Shown: positions 25,942 through 34,706, counted from the stretch's first letter. The stretch is 45,130 nucleotides of DNA from Candidatus Krumholzibacteriota bacterium (GCA_016926065.1 JAFGPI010000159.1:1-45130), one strand, 5' to 3'. A program made the numbers and translations. Notes: generated by a model from the letters alone, not told the origin.

Positions 25942-27912
25942 ATGATACGCTTTAATTCCAGTAAAATTATAGGGTTAATAGTGCTCGCCGGAACATTTCT
26001 GTCGTTGCTCTTACCGGCCTGTCGGCAGGAAGTAGATCCCCTGGACAGAAATAGGGCTCCCGAAACCCACCTGACGATAGCGCCTCCGGAGACCACCAAT
26101 GCCAAGTACAAGGTCCATCTGTACTGGCATGGAGAGGATCAGGATGGAGTGGTGACCAGGTTCCTGTGGTACCGTTCGGATACTTTGAGAACCTTGAGAC
26201 CGGATATTGAGCCGGAAATCGATCAGCTGGACTGGAATCCCGAAGCCCGCCGGGAGGATTTGCTGCGAGCCAATATAACCACCGCTACCGATACCGTCTT
26301 TATCTTCGAGGGGTATGACGATGTAACCTTCGTGGGCAGCAACCGGCAGGCCTTCCATATCGTGGCCGTGGACGATGGAGGTTTGATGGATAAAACCCCG
26401 GCCAGGCTGCAGTTCGTGGCCGAGGTCGAAGGGGTGCCGGAAGTGGAATTCTGGTATGATTCATTGGGAACCTGGACTCCCTTTGATCCGTCCAATCTGG
26501 ACACCATAAGCATGTTTGAAGATCTGAGCGTCAAGTTTTTCGCTACCACCGTTAGCGGCTCGATCAATGGATACCGGTGGGTATACGGCGGAAAAACCTA
26601 CCCGGACGATAATAATGACGGTTCTCCCGAATGGTATATTCCGGTGGAGAACGAAACCGTGCTGGTGACCATAGAGAATTCCCTGGAGGGGGATTATTTG
26701 CCCAGCGGCGATTTTTATTTAAAGGTGATTGCCCGGGACGAAGCCGGTGCTCTTTCCCGTTCCGACGTAAGCAGCGGGGTAGGAGTGTACCATACGGTTA
26801 TCAACCACGATCCCGATGTCCGGATTCTGCACGGTGATAATTTTTTTACCAAACAAAACGGCGATACGGCCATCCGCACCGTCAATTTCGATCCGTCCCA
26901 TATAGATACCCTGCCCTACAATTCGAGGCTCCTGTTGCACTATCTGGGCTGGGATGACGAAGAGGACATCCTGCAATACACCGATCCGGTCAGACCGATT
27001 CAATTCCGCTACCAGTATAGCTGGCTGGGACAGGGATTGGACGGTTCGCTGGCCTCCTACACGCGCTGGTGGTTGCCCGAACTGGCGGAGGATACCAATT
27101 GTGATTCGGATGAGGACTCGGTCACCATACGCGTGGGCTCTTACGACTACACCTTCCTGGTAAGATCGTACGACGAGCAGTATCAATACGATCATACCCC
27201 CGCGGAGGTGTTTTTCGTGGGGAATCACTCTCCCACCATCGATGACGTGACCATAGGATTTGATTCAATCCCCTTCACCAGGGCGGATGAAGATCATCCC
27301 GGAAACATGGATTGGCGCCCCCTCGATACCGATACCCTTATTATCGGGCTTAAGACCGCCTACTTCTACCGTGGGGATACCTGTACCGCCTATGAAAGGG
27401 TTCACGATTACGATAGAGAGAAGATACTGTTCCGATTTAAATTCTACATCAAGCTCGCCGGCCACGATCATCCTGAGGATCCTCCCGGTTCCGCCATCAA
27501 GGGTTGGAAATATAATCTAGATGCGGCGGAGGATTACTACTTCCGGAAAGAGAACGAATGGATATTCGAGCCGTTGTTTTTGGGGAATTATCTGGAACTG
27601 GAATTCAGATTGGATGTGCCCTTTGATCCGGCCTGGAACGGAATTGGATTCGCTCCTCCGGATCCGGCTTTCGTCGAAAATCCTCCCGGATGGATGGGAG
27701 AGCAGCAACTGATTATCAGGGCCAGTGATCTGGCCGGTAACGCCACTTTCCAGGATGGTATACGTTGGAGCACTCCGACTTTTGATCCCCGGAACGATCC
27801 TTGCGGCAACATGATCGCCCTCGGTGAGGTGCGATCCATCCAGAGATCTCCCGCCAACTATGCCAGATCCGATCTACGTTCACCCAGTTTCTATATTAAA
27901 ATGGTTTATTAG
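25942..27912 (+). CDS. Large lipoprotein, second of a duplicated pair (NRAPE family)
   Basis: 656 residues from ATG 25942, preceded by GAAGGGTGG; an upstream TTG at 25927 is less likely. The signal peptide ends in LPAC (Cys 27). The architecture is the same as in the preceding gene: DRNRAPETHLT, YKVHLYWHGEDQDGVV, PDDNNDGSPEWYIP, NHDPDVRILHGDNFF and SYDYTFLVRSYDEQY. The ending also matches, with PTFDPRNDPCGNM and a closing tail of alternating polar residues. Like its twin it shows no catalytic motif and is likely a surface or periplasmic lipoprotein. Copies differ mainly in the middle (about residues 440-480). Recent duplication with divergence is the likely origin. Confidence 0.8.
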   Translation: MIRFNSSKIIGLIVLAGTFLSLLLPACRQEVDPLDRNRAPETHLTIAPPETTNAKYKVHLYWHGEDQDGVVTRFLWYRSDTLRTLRPDIEPEIDQLDWNPEARREDLLRANITTATDTVFIFEGYDDVTFVGSNRQAFHIVAVDDGGLMDKTPARLQFVAEVEGVPEVEFWYDSLGTWTPFDPSNLDTISMFEDLSVKFFATTVSGSINGYRWVYGGKTYPDDNNDGSPEWYIPVENETVLVTIENSLEGDYLPSGDFYLKVIARDEAGALSRSDVSSGVGVYHTVINHDPDVRILHGDNFFTKQNGDTAIRTVNFDPSHIDTLPYNSRLLLHYLGWDDEEDILQYTDPVRPIQFRYQYSWLGQGLDGSLASYTRWWLPELAEDTNCDSDEDSVTIRVGSYDYTFLVRSYDEQYQYDHTPAEVFFVGNHSPTIDDVTIGFDSIPFTRADEDHPGNMDWRPLDTDTLIIGLKTAYFYRGDTCTAYERVHDYDREKILFRFKFYIKLAGHDHPEDPPGSAIKGWKYNLDAAEDYYFRKENEWIFEPLFLGNYLELEFRLDVPFDPAWNGIGFAPPDPAFVENPPGWMGEQQLIIRASDLAGNATFQDGIRWSTPTFDPRNDPCGNMIALGEVRSIQRSPANYARSDLRSPSFYIKMVY

Positions 27913-27929
27913 GGTGAGAACATATGTGA

Positions 27930-27958
27930 TTTCTCTCCAGGGGCGAGAGAAAAGGAGG
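27930..27958 (+). promoter_or_regulatory. Hairpin directly before the ribosome-binding site
   Basis: TTTCTCTC (27930-27937) pairs with GAGAGAAA (27945-27952) around a seven-base loop, and the AGGAGG Shine-Dalgarno is at 27953-27958. No T-run is present, so it is not a terminator. It may stabilise the downstream message or affect ribosome access. Confidence 0.5.
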
Positions 27959-27966
27959 TATCCGGG

Positions 27967-30207
27967 ATGACATCACAAATCAAGTATACGATACTAATAA
28001 TCTGTGTCGTATCTCTTGCCGTTATACTCACCGGTTGCGCGGAAACCATCTTTACCGGGACGCCCGACAGCAATCGCGCCCCCGAGGTTTGGCTGACCAG
28101 CGGACCGGTGGAACACGACACCACCGGATACCAGGTGCATTTTTACTGGAGCGGGTGGGATCCGGACGGAGAGATAGACTATTTTGAGTTCACCATTTGC
28201 GACGGGGGAGACGATCCCATCGGCTTCTCCCCGGCCGATACCGCCAATCGGGATAACTGGTTCACCACCACCGGGCATGACAGCGTGTTCCGGGTGGCGG
28301 CGGACGAGAATCCGCGGAGGGTCAAAGAAGGTACCGCGACCTATGTGCGGTACGACAAAACCCACACCTTTTTCCTCCGGGCCGTCGATCTGCAGGGTAA
28401 GAAATCGGTGGTGGTGACACGCTCTTTTACCGCCTGGACCATAGCTCCCACCGTCCTGATCGAACGTCCCGCCCGGAGCGCTACCGGTAGTTATCAGTAC
28501 AGTACCAAGGTGTCTTTTGGCTGGACCGCCTCCGACCCGATCGATGCCCTCTCCAATCTCCAGGACCCGGATTCAATCCGGTACCTTCACCTGGAGATCG
28601 ATAATGAAGTTACCAATGTGGATAAAGTTATAGCGGATATGAACGCGAATCCGATGGACTACGAGGAGTTATGGTGTCCCTGGATATTTTACCGGGCCCC
28701 GGGCGATTCGGGCCGGGCCACCATGCTGGGAGACGACGAGATCCTCAAATCCGGATCGAGTTACATCTTTGCCGTGCAGGCCAAGGACGAAGCCGGAGCG
28801 GTCACGGCCATCTTTAATAAGACCACCAATGTGAGGTATTTCCAGTCATCGGTGAACGCCGGACCGATGCTTACCATTGAGGAGCCATATCTGGGTTTCT
28901 TCAAGTTCCAGGCAACCAACTTCAATCCGGTGCTGAAGGAACTTCCCCCCGGCGTGGAATTGAATTTTTCCTGGAAAGCGGACGCGCAGAGCTACGGAGC
29001 GGAGATCGTGGGTTTCCGCTATGGATGGGATGTACTGGACGTCAACAATCCCAGCGACTGGGCCGTGCCCTACGGTCCCAACCGGACCTCTCCCCCCAAG
29101 ACGCTCTACGCGGGCACGCACACCTTTATGGTGGAGGCCCTGGATAACAGCCTGGTGGTTACCCGGGGCACCATCGTGGTGGAGATCGTTCCCTTCTCCA
29201 TGGAGAGAAATCTGCTGTGGGTGGATGATTTCTACGCCCCGGCCGATCCGCTTCCCCTGAAAAACATGCCCAGTGAGGGCGAACATGATGAATTCTGGAT
29301 CGGGATTTGTGAAAAGGCCGATGGATTCTTCCCCGAACGCGATGTCTATGACGGAGCCAATTATAGCAGTGATGATCCGCCCCCGATCAGGGTTATAGCC
29401 AAGTACAAGAATATTATCTGGACCTACAACGAGCACACCAACCGGATGTGGGCGGCGTTGATCATGTTCACCCCGGAGGACGCCGCCGCCACCAGCGCCG
29501 AAAGGGTGATCAATTACCTGCCCCTGTTCCTGGCCAAGGGAGGGCACCTGCTCTCCTGCGGAAATGTCAGCGTGGGACCCGAGGGCGGAGGCCTGTACGA
29601 CGCCTTCCCCACCAAGGTGCTGCTGCCCGCGGTATTCAAGAATGACATGAGGGAAGGTTCCACCACCGATACCAGCGGGGTCAATTCAATGCCCTACCGC
29701 GATTACTGTGTATCCGTGGTGGACAGGGTCACCGGTATTTTCCACTCCGGCGAAGGTATTCCCACCCGCTGGCAGGCGGTCCGGGACGCCATGAGATGGG
29801 CCCAAAAGGATGCCAATGATAATTACTTCCCTAATTGGCCCCAGCGGCTGGAGCTGTGGAGCGAGATAACCGCGCCGGGAATGTTCTACGATCCCGCCGT
29901 GCGGGGATTCCTGCAGGTGGAAGTGTATGATCCCCAATACTGGCTGATTTTCAAGCTGATTTATGTATCCCAGCAGTGTTTCCACCCGATTTACCGAATA
30001 ATTACCAGAAGCACCCTTTCACCTCTCAACGAGGAGGCGAACGCGCTGATTTTGACCAAGTACGAGCACATCAAACCGGAGGTCAAGGAAGGATTGTCCA
30101 AAGCCGCCAAGAGTTTCCATTTCGGTTTCGAGTTATGGTATTTCAACAAGCAGTCGGTTGATATCATCACGGACGATATTCTCAACGAATGGGGTATACT
30201 TAAGTAG
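27967..30207 (+). CDS. Lipoprotein with NRAPE module and C-terminal GATase-like domain
   Basis: 746 residues. The signal peptide ends in LTGC (Cys 24). The mature protein opens with DSNRAPEVWLTSGP and YQVHFYWSGWDPDGEI, the same module as the two upstream lipoproteins though more diverged. Two or more further beta-sandwich domains follow (for example SYQYSTKVSFGWTASDPIDA). From about residue 415, NLLWVDDFYAPAD begins a region with YKNIIWTYNEHTN, LPLFLAKGGHLLSCGN and alternating strands and helices. This resembles the class I glutamine amidotransferase-like or DUF4350-like fold (inference). No catalytic Cys-His pair is evident. AAAAGGAGG precedes the start. It likely belongs to the same envelope system as its neighbours. 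Confidence 0.75.
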   Translation: MTSQIKYTILIICVVSLAVILTGCAETIFTGTPDSNRAPEVWLTSGPVEHDTTGYQVHFYWSGWDPDGEIDYFEFTICDGGDDPIGFSPADTANRDNWFTTTGHDSVFRVAADENPRRVKEGTATYVRYDKTHTFFLRAVDLQGKKSVVVTRSFTAWTIAPTVLIERPARSATGSYQYSTKVSFGWTASDPIDALSNLQDPDSIRYLHLEIDNEVTNVDKVIADMNANPMDYEELWCPWIFYRAPGDSGRATMLGDDEILKSGSSYIFAVQAKDEAGAVTAIFNKTTNVRYFQSSVNAGPMLTIEEPYLGFFKFQATNFNPVLKELPPGVELNFSWKADAQSYGAEIVGFRYGWDVLDVNNPSDWAVPYGPNRTSPPKTLYAGTHTFMVEALDNSLVVTRGTIVVEIVPFSMERNLLWVDDFYAPADPLPLKNMPSEGEHDEFWIGICEKADGFFPERDVYDGANYSSDDPPPIRVIAKYKNIIWTYNEHTNRMWAALIMFTPEDAAATSAERVINYLPLFLAKGGHLLSCGNVSVGPEGGGLYDAFPTKVLLPAVFKNDMREGSTTDTSGVNSMPYRDYCVSVVDRVTGIFHSGEGIPTRWQAVRDAMRWAQKDANDNYFPNWPQRLELWSEITAPGMFYDPAVRGFLQVEVYDPQYWLIFKLIYVSQQCFHPIYRIITRSTLSPLNEEANALILTKYEHIKPEVKEGLSKAAKSFHFGFELWYFNKQSVDIITDDILNEWGILK

Positions 30208-30248
30208 CTGATAATCATTTAAGTGAACCGGTATATAAAGGAGGAATA

Positions 30249-31574
30249 GTGGGTTCAAATAAACCGGTAAAGGTAGGGATAATTATTGCTCTGGCGCTGT
30301 TGGCGTGCTCTGATCTGGCGGTGGCGCAGAGTGTGATTGATACAATGACCCTCACGCCCTTGGCACCCGATTCATTTTATATACGGCGGGAAGGCGGCGG
30401 TGTGTTGATCGGGTGGTATCCACCTTCGGATGAAGTCAGTACGATTATTGGATCCAGGGATTATAGGAATTGGTACAGCAATTATCAGATAGCCGACGTT
30501 TCCCAGATTTCATTTTCGGGCTATTATATCGGGGATGTCGACCGTACCATGAAGATAGAAAGGAAGACGGTGGATACCGTCTACGTGGGAGTCGATCCCT
30601 CGATTGAGATCACCTTTGAAGTGGACGACCAGGATCAGGGATACGATACCTATACCCAGAAGGTGGACATCGGCGCCGATCATTACACGGTCAACGATCC
30701 CATTCCGTTGGTTCTGGTGGGACGGGCAAATGTGAACGATACCCTGAGGATGGGGGCCTCCATCCATTTCGGTCCGGGTATGATCGGTTCGGATTTGGGG
30801 GGAGGAGGATTGGCCAACGCCCGGATTGATTTTCAGGATTTCGAGGGATTCCATGTATTCCGCGGGATTTCCCCCTATCCCAGCGAGATGCAGGCGATCA
30901 AGGAGATAGACAAGGAAGATTATTTCAGGGTGGGATACATCAAACAGCTGGAGGATGTGCCTTACAAGTGGAAATGGTTGTGGGAATATTTCAGGGATGA
31001 GGGGACGGAGCCTGCCTGGCCCAGATACGATAACCAGGGTAGAAAATATTACGAGTGGAGAGATAATAATGTCTTCGCCGGATTCACCTATTACTATATA
31101 GTGACCTGTTATGACCGCGGATATTTCAACGGTTTTTTTCAACATAATAAGGAAGACAGCTATATTTGTGATTCGCAGGATGATGATCCGGATAGCCCGC
31201 TTAACTGCAAAAACATCGCCCTGAAGATTACCATGACGGTGGATGCCGGGAATGTCATGAAGCAGGTCTACGCGGTTCCCAATCCGTTTAGAACCGGCAC
31301 CTCCGCCGGCACCTCGCCTTACTATCATAATTATAAACCGGTTGAGGCGATCGAGTTCTACAATATTCCCAGCCAGGCTACCCTGAAAATCTTCACCGTC
31401 TCCGGAGATCTGGTGTGGGAATCGACCCGGGATATGATCGATGAGAGCGATGGAACCATAACCTGGAATGTAAGGAACATGGGAAATCAGGATGTGGGTT
31501 CCGGAGTTTATGTATTCAAGTGCGAGAGGAAAAACGGGGATTACGTGTACGGCAGGGTGGTGGTGATCAGGTAA
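30249..31574 (+). CDS. Secreted beta-rich protein with C-terminal sorting-like domain
   Basis: 441 residues from GTG 30249, with AAGGAGGAATA before it. A signal peptide (about 8-26) ends in AVA-Q; a Cys at 20 gives a poor alternative lipobox. The middle is beta-rich with many Tyr and Asp and no recognised domain (FEGFHVFRGISPYP and TYYYIVTCYDRGYFNG). The last ~90 residues, from VYAVPNPFRTG, contain ATLKIFTVSGDLVWESTRD and VGSGVYVFKCERKNGDYVYG. This matches the FlgD-like or type IX sorting (T9SS type A) domain: PNPF, then TL-I-T-GDLV, then GVYV. Such a tail marks secretion and surface attachment in FCB bacteria. A strong terminator ends the operon. Confidence 0.8.
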   Translation: MGSNKPVKVGIIIALALLACSDLAVAQSVIDTMTLTPLAPDSFYIRREGGGVLIGWYPPSDEVSTIIGSRDYRNWYSNYQIADVSQISFSGYYIGDVDRTMKIERKTVDTVYVGVDPSIEITFEVDDQDQGYDTYTQKVDIGADHYTVNDPIPLVLVGRANVNDTLRMGASIHFGPGMIGSDLGGGGLANARIDFQDFEGFHVFRGISPYPSEMQAIKEIDKEDYFRVGYIKQLEDVPYKWKWLWEYFRDEGTEPAWPRYDNQGRKYYEWRDNNVFAGFTYYYIVTCYDRGYFNGFFQHNKEDSYICDSQDDDPDSPLNCKNIALKITMTVDAGNVMKQVYAVPNPFRTGTSAGTSPYYHNYKPVEAIEFYNIPSQATLKIFTVSGDLVWESTRDMIDESDGTITWNVRNMGNQDVGSGVYVFKCERKNGDYVYGRVVVIR

Positions 31575-31597
31575 TCCCGGGGATTATGATCCAGGAG

Positions 31598-31627
31598 CCG
31601 CCTTCCCTGGGGAGGCGGTTTTTTTTT
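31598..31627 (+). terminator. Rho-independent terminator
   Basis: CCGCCT (31598-31603) pairs with AGGCGG (31613-31618), followed by nine T at 31619-31627. It lies 24 bases after the stop of the secreted protein and ends the lipoprotein operon. Confidence 0.85.
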
Positions 31628-31670
31628 GTCAAATCAGCATGCCGGTATGTCAGGTAGAGGCTGTCGGGGA

Positions 31671-31713
31671 GCGGAGAGTGGCCCCTGCCGCCCTAGCGGG
31701 GGAGGGGCTCCGC
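31671..31713 (+). repeat. GC-rich nested inverted repeat
   Basis: GCGGA (31671-31675) pairs with TCCGC (31709-31713), GCCCCT (31681-31686) with AGGGGC (31703-31708), and CCGC with GCGG inside. There is no T-run. It looks like an intergenic palindromic element and has no partner elsewhere in the window that I noticed. The rest of 31575-31872 holds the terminator before it and the promoter after it, and no gene. Confidence 0.5.
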
Positions 31714-31745
31714 AGATCACCGCGTTTCGGCAACGGTTTATCAAC

Positions 31746-31774
31746 TTGACAATTATTGCTTTTTCTGAAAAGAT
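31746..31774 (+). promoter_or_regulatory. Promoter of the DUF4438 gene
   Basis: TTGACA (31746-31751), a 17-base spacer and AAAGAT (31769-31774). The -35 is perfect; the -10 is weak. About 99 bases before the start codon. Confidence 0.5.
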
Positions 31775-31872
31775 ACATCACCGTCCGGCGAGGGAGAATT
31801 GATCCGCGGTAAAAAATACCGGACCCGGATGATGAGAAAACCTGTACGAGACGAAATATAAGGTGTGGAAGC

Positions 31873-32793
31873 ATGTTAAGAACCAACAAGCAAAATTTAG
31901 TGCAGCAATCGGTTTTGGGCACGATCGCCCCTTGCAAGATAAACCTTAAAAATCCCTATCTGGTGGATTCCACGGGCTCCGCCCATGTGGTGCCGGGGAC
32001 CGGAGGTATAACCTACAATGTGGCGGTGGGAGATTCGGCCCTCGATTTCGAGGGAGATCATATAGAACCCTGCGTCAGCATCTCAACTCCCTCCCGCGAC
32101 ACCGCGAACCTGGGGACGGGAGGTTTGAGCATCCTGTCCTGCATCGGGAATGAAGCCCGGGTGGCAAGCGGAATGATGACCGGGACCAAGGGGACGGTCA
32201 CCGGCAAGCACGGGGGGGTGGAACACGTGCTGATCGATTTTCCTCCTTCCTCCCTGGAGAAGATGGTGATCGGCGATAAGATCCAGATCAAGGCCTACGG
32301 ACTGGGAATGAAACTTAAAGATTTCCCCGACGTGCATGTCATGAATATCGATCCCGCCCTGCTGAGAAAGATGGGTATTACTGAAAAGAACAAGCAGCTG
32401 ATAATTCCGGTCACCCATGTTATTCCGGCCTCTATCATGGGTTCGGGGCTGGGTGCGCGGCACAGTTACAGCGGAGATTACGATATACAGCTGGCGGACT
32501 GGGATACGGTGCGAAAACACGGATTACAGGATCTTCGTATCGGCAACGTGATAGCGATCAGCGATGCCGATTGCCGGTTCGGAAGATCGATTAGATCCGG
32601 TTCGATGTCGATCGGAATAGTAGTGCATGCGTCCTGCATCACCAGCGGTCACGGACCGGGAGTGACGATTGTCTTTTCCACCAATAAGAAATCGATCGTC
32701 CCCCGAATAGAGGAAAAGGCCAATATCGCCGAGTACCTTGAGATTGGTAGAAGGCGCAGGAGAAAAATCGGACCACAGAACAGAAGACGTTAA
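31873..32793 (+). CDS. DUF4438 family protein
   Basis: 306 residues. The opening NKQNLVQQSVLGTIAPCK, then VVPGTGGITYNVAVGDSALDFEGDHIEPCVSI, matches the DUF4438 family known from Thermotoga and other anaerobes. Also typical are KGTVTGKHGGVEHVLIDF and the end with IVVHASCITSGHGPGVTIVF. No signal peptide or membrane segment is seen, so it is likely cytosolic. No function is established for the family; structures of Thermotoga members are known without a clear reaction. It has its own promoter and stands between a terminator and a secreted protease gene 62 bases downstream. The tail is unusually Arg-rich. Confidence 0.85.
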   Translation: MLRTNKQNLVQQSVLGTIAPCKINLKNPYLVDSTGSAHVVPGTGGITYNVAVGDSALDFEGDHIEPCVSISTPSRDTANLGTGGLSILSCIGNEARVASGMMTGTKGTVTGKHGGVEHVLIDFPPSSLEKMVIGDKIQIKAYGLGMKLKDFPDVHVMNIDPALLRKMGITEKNKQLIIPVTHVIPASIMGSGLGARHSYSGDYDIQLADWDTVRKHGLQDLRIGNVIAISDADCRFGRSIRSGSMSIGIVVHASCITSGHGPGVTIVFSTNKKSIVPRIEEKANIAEYLEIGRRRRRKIGPQNRRR

Positions 32794-32855
32794 AAGCGGG
32801 CGAATCCCGCCCAGAAGATCTGGAACCTTTCAGAGGCCTCAGCGCTAGATTAAGA

Positions 32856-34646
32856 ATGAAAAGATGGTTTCGAATCGCCGGTCTTCCACTTTCCCTACTC
32901 TCCCTGGTTATGCTTATAAATCTGGCCGGATCAATCCGGATGGAGGCCTCCTTTCCGGAAAGGGCGCTCCCGGACAAGGCCGCGGAATACGGCGATTTGT
33001 TGATCGATCGGGTAAATTCCGGTACGCCCGATGATCCCCTGGTGGTATGGATTTATTTCCGGGACCGGGGCGGTATATACCGGGGTGGGCTTGCTGCATT
33101 GCCGCTGGACGGCGGTATTTCGATGAGGGCCCGGCGGAGAATGGAGCGGCGGTCTTCACCGGCCGCGGGCCGGCAGGTGCTATTGCCGGTCAGCCGTGAA
33201 TATATCGATTCGCTGGAACCGCATGTCATAAGGATCCGGCACCGTTCCCGGTATTTTAACGCGGTGAGCGTGGAAGCGCGGACCTCCGCGTTAGAGCAGA
33301 TAGCCTCTCTTCCCTGGGTGGAGAGGATCGACCTGGTAAGGGCCTTCAGGGGAAAGGATCACCCTTCCTTGCCGGAGGGCGCCTCTTGCTCCCCTCCCGT
33401 TCCCGGGTCGGATCCCCTTTTCGATAAGTACGGCCAGAGCCTGGCCCAGTTGGAGATGATTGGAGCCGACGATCTGCTGGAACGGGGGTACAACGGTTCG
33501 GGGTCGGAAAGCGGAACGGACTCGATCCTGATCTGCGTCATGGATTCGGGATTCGATCTGAGCCACGAGGTCTTTTCCCGGATAGACGTCCGAGTGCAGT
33601 ACGATTTCGTCGACCACGACTCGGTGACCTCTTTCCAGCCGGGGGATCCCCCCGGCCAGGACGAACACGGCACGCTGGTGCTGGGGGCCATCGCCGGATA
33701 TCACTGGGGGGATCTTATCGGACCGGCTTGGGGGGCCCAGTATCTTCTGGCCAAAACGGAGATAATCGACAGGGAGATAAGAATAGAAGAGGATAATTGG
33801 GTGGCGGGGATTGAATGGGCGGACCGGGAGGGTGCGGATATAGTGTCCTCCTCTCTGGGATATATATTATGGTACCCGCCCGATTCGCTCGATGGAGAGA
33901 GTGCCCTCTGCACCAGGGCGGCCGATATCGCCGCTTCCAACGGCGTGGTGGTGGTCAACTGCGCCGGTAACAGCGGGTACGGGGGCCTGATCGCTCCGGC
34001 CGACGGGGACAGCGTTATCACCGTCGGCGCGGTCGATCTATGGGGCAATATAGCCGGCTTCAGCTCCCGGGGGCCGACCGCCGACGGCAGGATCAAACCC
34101 GACCTGGTGGCACCGGGGGTGAATGTGCACACGGTGAGTTATTCCTCCTCCTATGGGTATTCCAAGCAATACGGCACTTCCTTCTCCACTCCCCTGGTGG
34201 CCGGTCTCTGCGCCCAGTTGCTGGAGATTCATCCTCAGTGGGCCCCCATGACTTTGAGGGATTCGTTGATTGCCGCTTCCTCCCGGGCGGATGTTCCGGA
34301 TAATTCTTACGGATACGGGATACCGGATGGTCTCCGCGCTTCCGGTCTATCTCCCGGCGGGACGGGGGGGAATCGATATATATCGCGCTGTTACCCCAAT
34401 CCGTTCCAGGACCAGGTTTATTTCGATCTATTTTTCCCTCAATGGGAAATGGTGTCGGTTAATATTTACGATTGCCGGGGCGCGTTGATCCGCGTACTGT
34501 TGGAAGACCGTTTTTTGAAATGGAGTGGCAATCTGATATGGGACGGAAGAAATAACGCGGGGAAAACCGTGGCCGGGGGAGTCTATTTCGTCGAGTTCGT
34601 TACCATGAGGGAGAGAAAAACCACCAAGGTGATCAGAGTTCCCTGA
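32856..34646 (+). CDS. Secreted subtilisin-like (S8) serine protease with sorting-like tail
   Basis: 596 residues. A signal peptide (about 8-28) and a propeptide-like region (about 40-175, with an I9-like PVSREYIDSLEPHVIRIRHR) are followed by the S8 catalytic domain. The catalytic triad is D230 in VMDSGFD, H271 in DEHGTLVLG and S442 in YGTSFSTPLVAG; the oxyanion Asn lies in VVVNCAGNSGYGG. The last ~85 residues, from CYPNPFQDQVYFDLFF, with VNIYDCRGALIRVL and TVAGGVYFVEF, resemble the FlgD-like or type IX sorting domain. It is probably exported and attached at the surface, and may process other secreted proteins of this cluster. It follows the DUF4438 gene by 62 bases, possibly in one transcript. 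Confidence 0.9.
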   Translation: MKRWFRIAGLPLSLLSLVMLINLAGSIRMEASFPERALPDKAAEYGDLLIDRVNSGTPDDPLVVWIYFRDRGGIYRGGLAALPLDGGISMRARRRMERRSSPAAGRQVLLPVSREYIDSLEPHVIRIRHRSRYFNAVSVEARTSALEQIASLPWVERIDLVRAFRGKDHPSLPEGASCSPPVPGSDPLFDKYGQSLAQLEMIGADDLLERGYNGSGSESGTDSILICVMDSGFDLSHEVFSRIDVRVQYDFVDHDSVTSFQPGDPPGQDEHGTLVLGAIAGYHWGDLIGPAWGAQYLLAKTEIIDREIRIEEDNWVAGIEWADREGADIVSSSLGYILWYPPDSLDGESALCTRAADIAASNGVVVVNCAGNSGYGGLIAPADGDSVITVGAVDLWGNIAGFSSRGPTADGRIKPDLVAPGVNVHTVSYSSSYGYSKQYGTSFSTPLVAGLCAQLLEIHPQWAPMTLRDSLIAASSRADVPDNSYGYGIPDGLRASGLSPGGTGGNRYISRCYPNPFQDQVYFDLFFPQWEMVSVNIYDCRGALIRVLLEDRFLKWSGNLIWDGRNNAGKTVAGGVYFVEFVTMRERKTTKVIRVP

Positions 34647-34677
34647 GACGTTCCAGCTTGAAAGTACTTGAAATAAC

Positions 34678-34706
34678 TTGCATCGGTAACCGGTTTTCAG
34701 ATATAC
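34678..34706 (+). promoter_or_regulatory. Weak candidate promoter of ppdK
   Basis: TTGCAT (34678-34683), a 17-base spacer and ATATAC (34701-34706). Both elements are poor matches; listed because a change of transcription unit is expected here. Confidence 0.3.
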
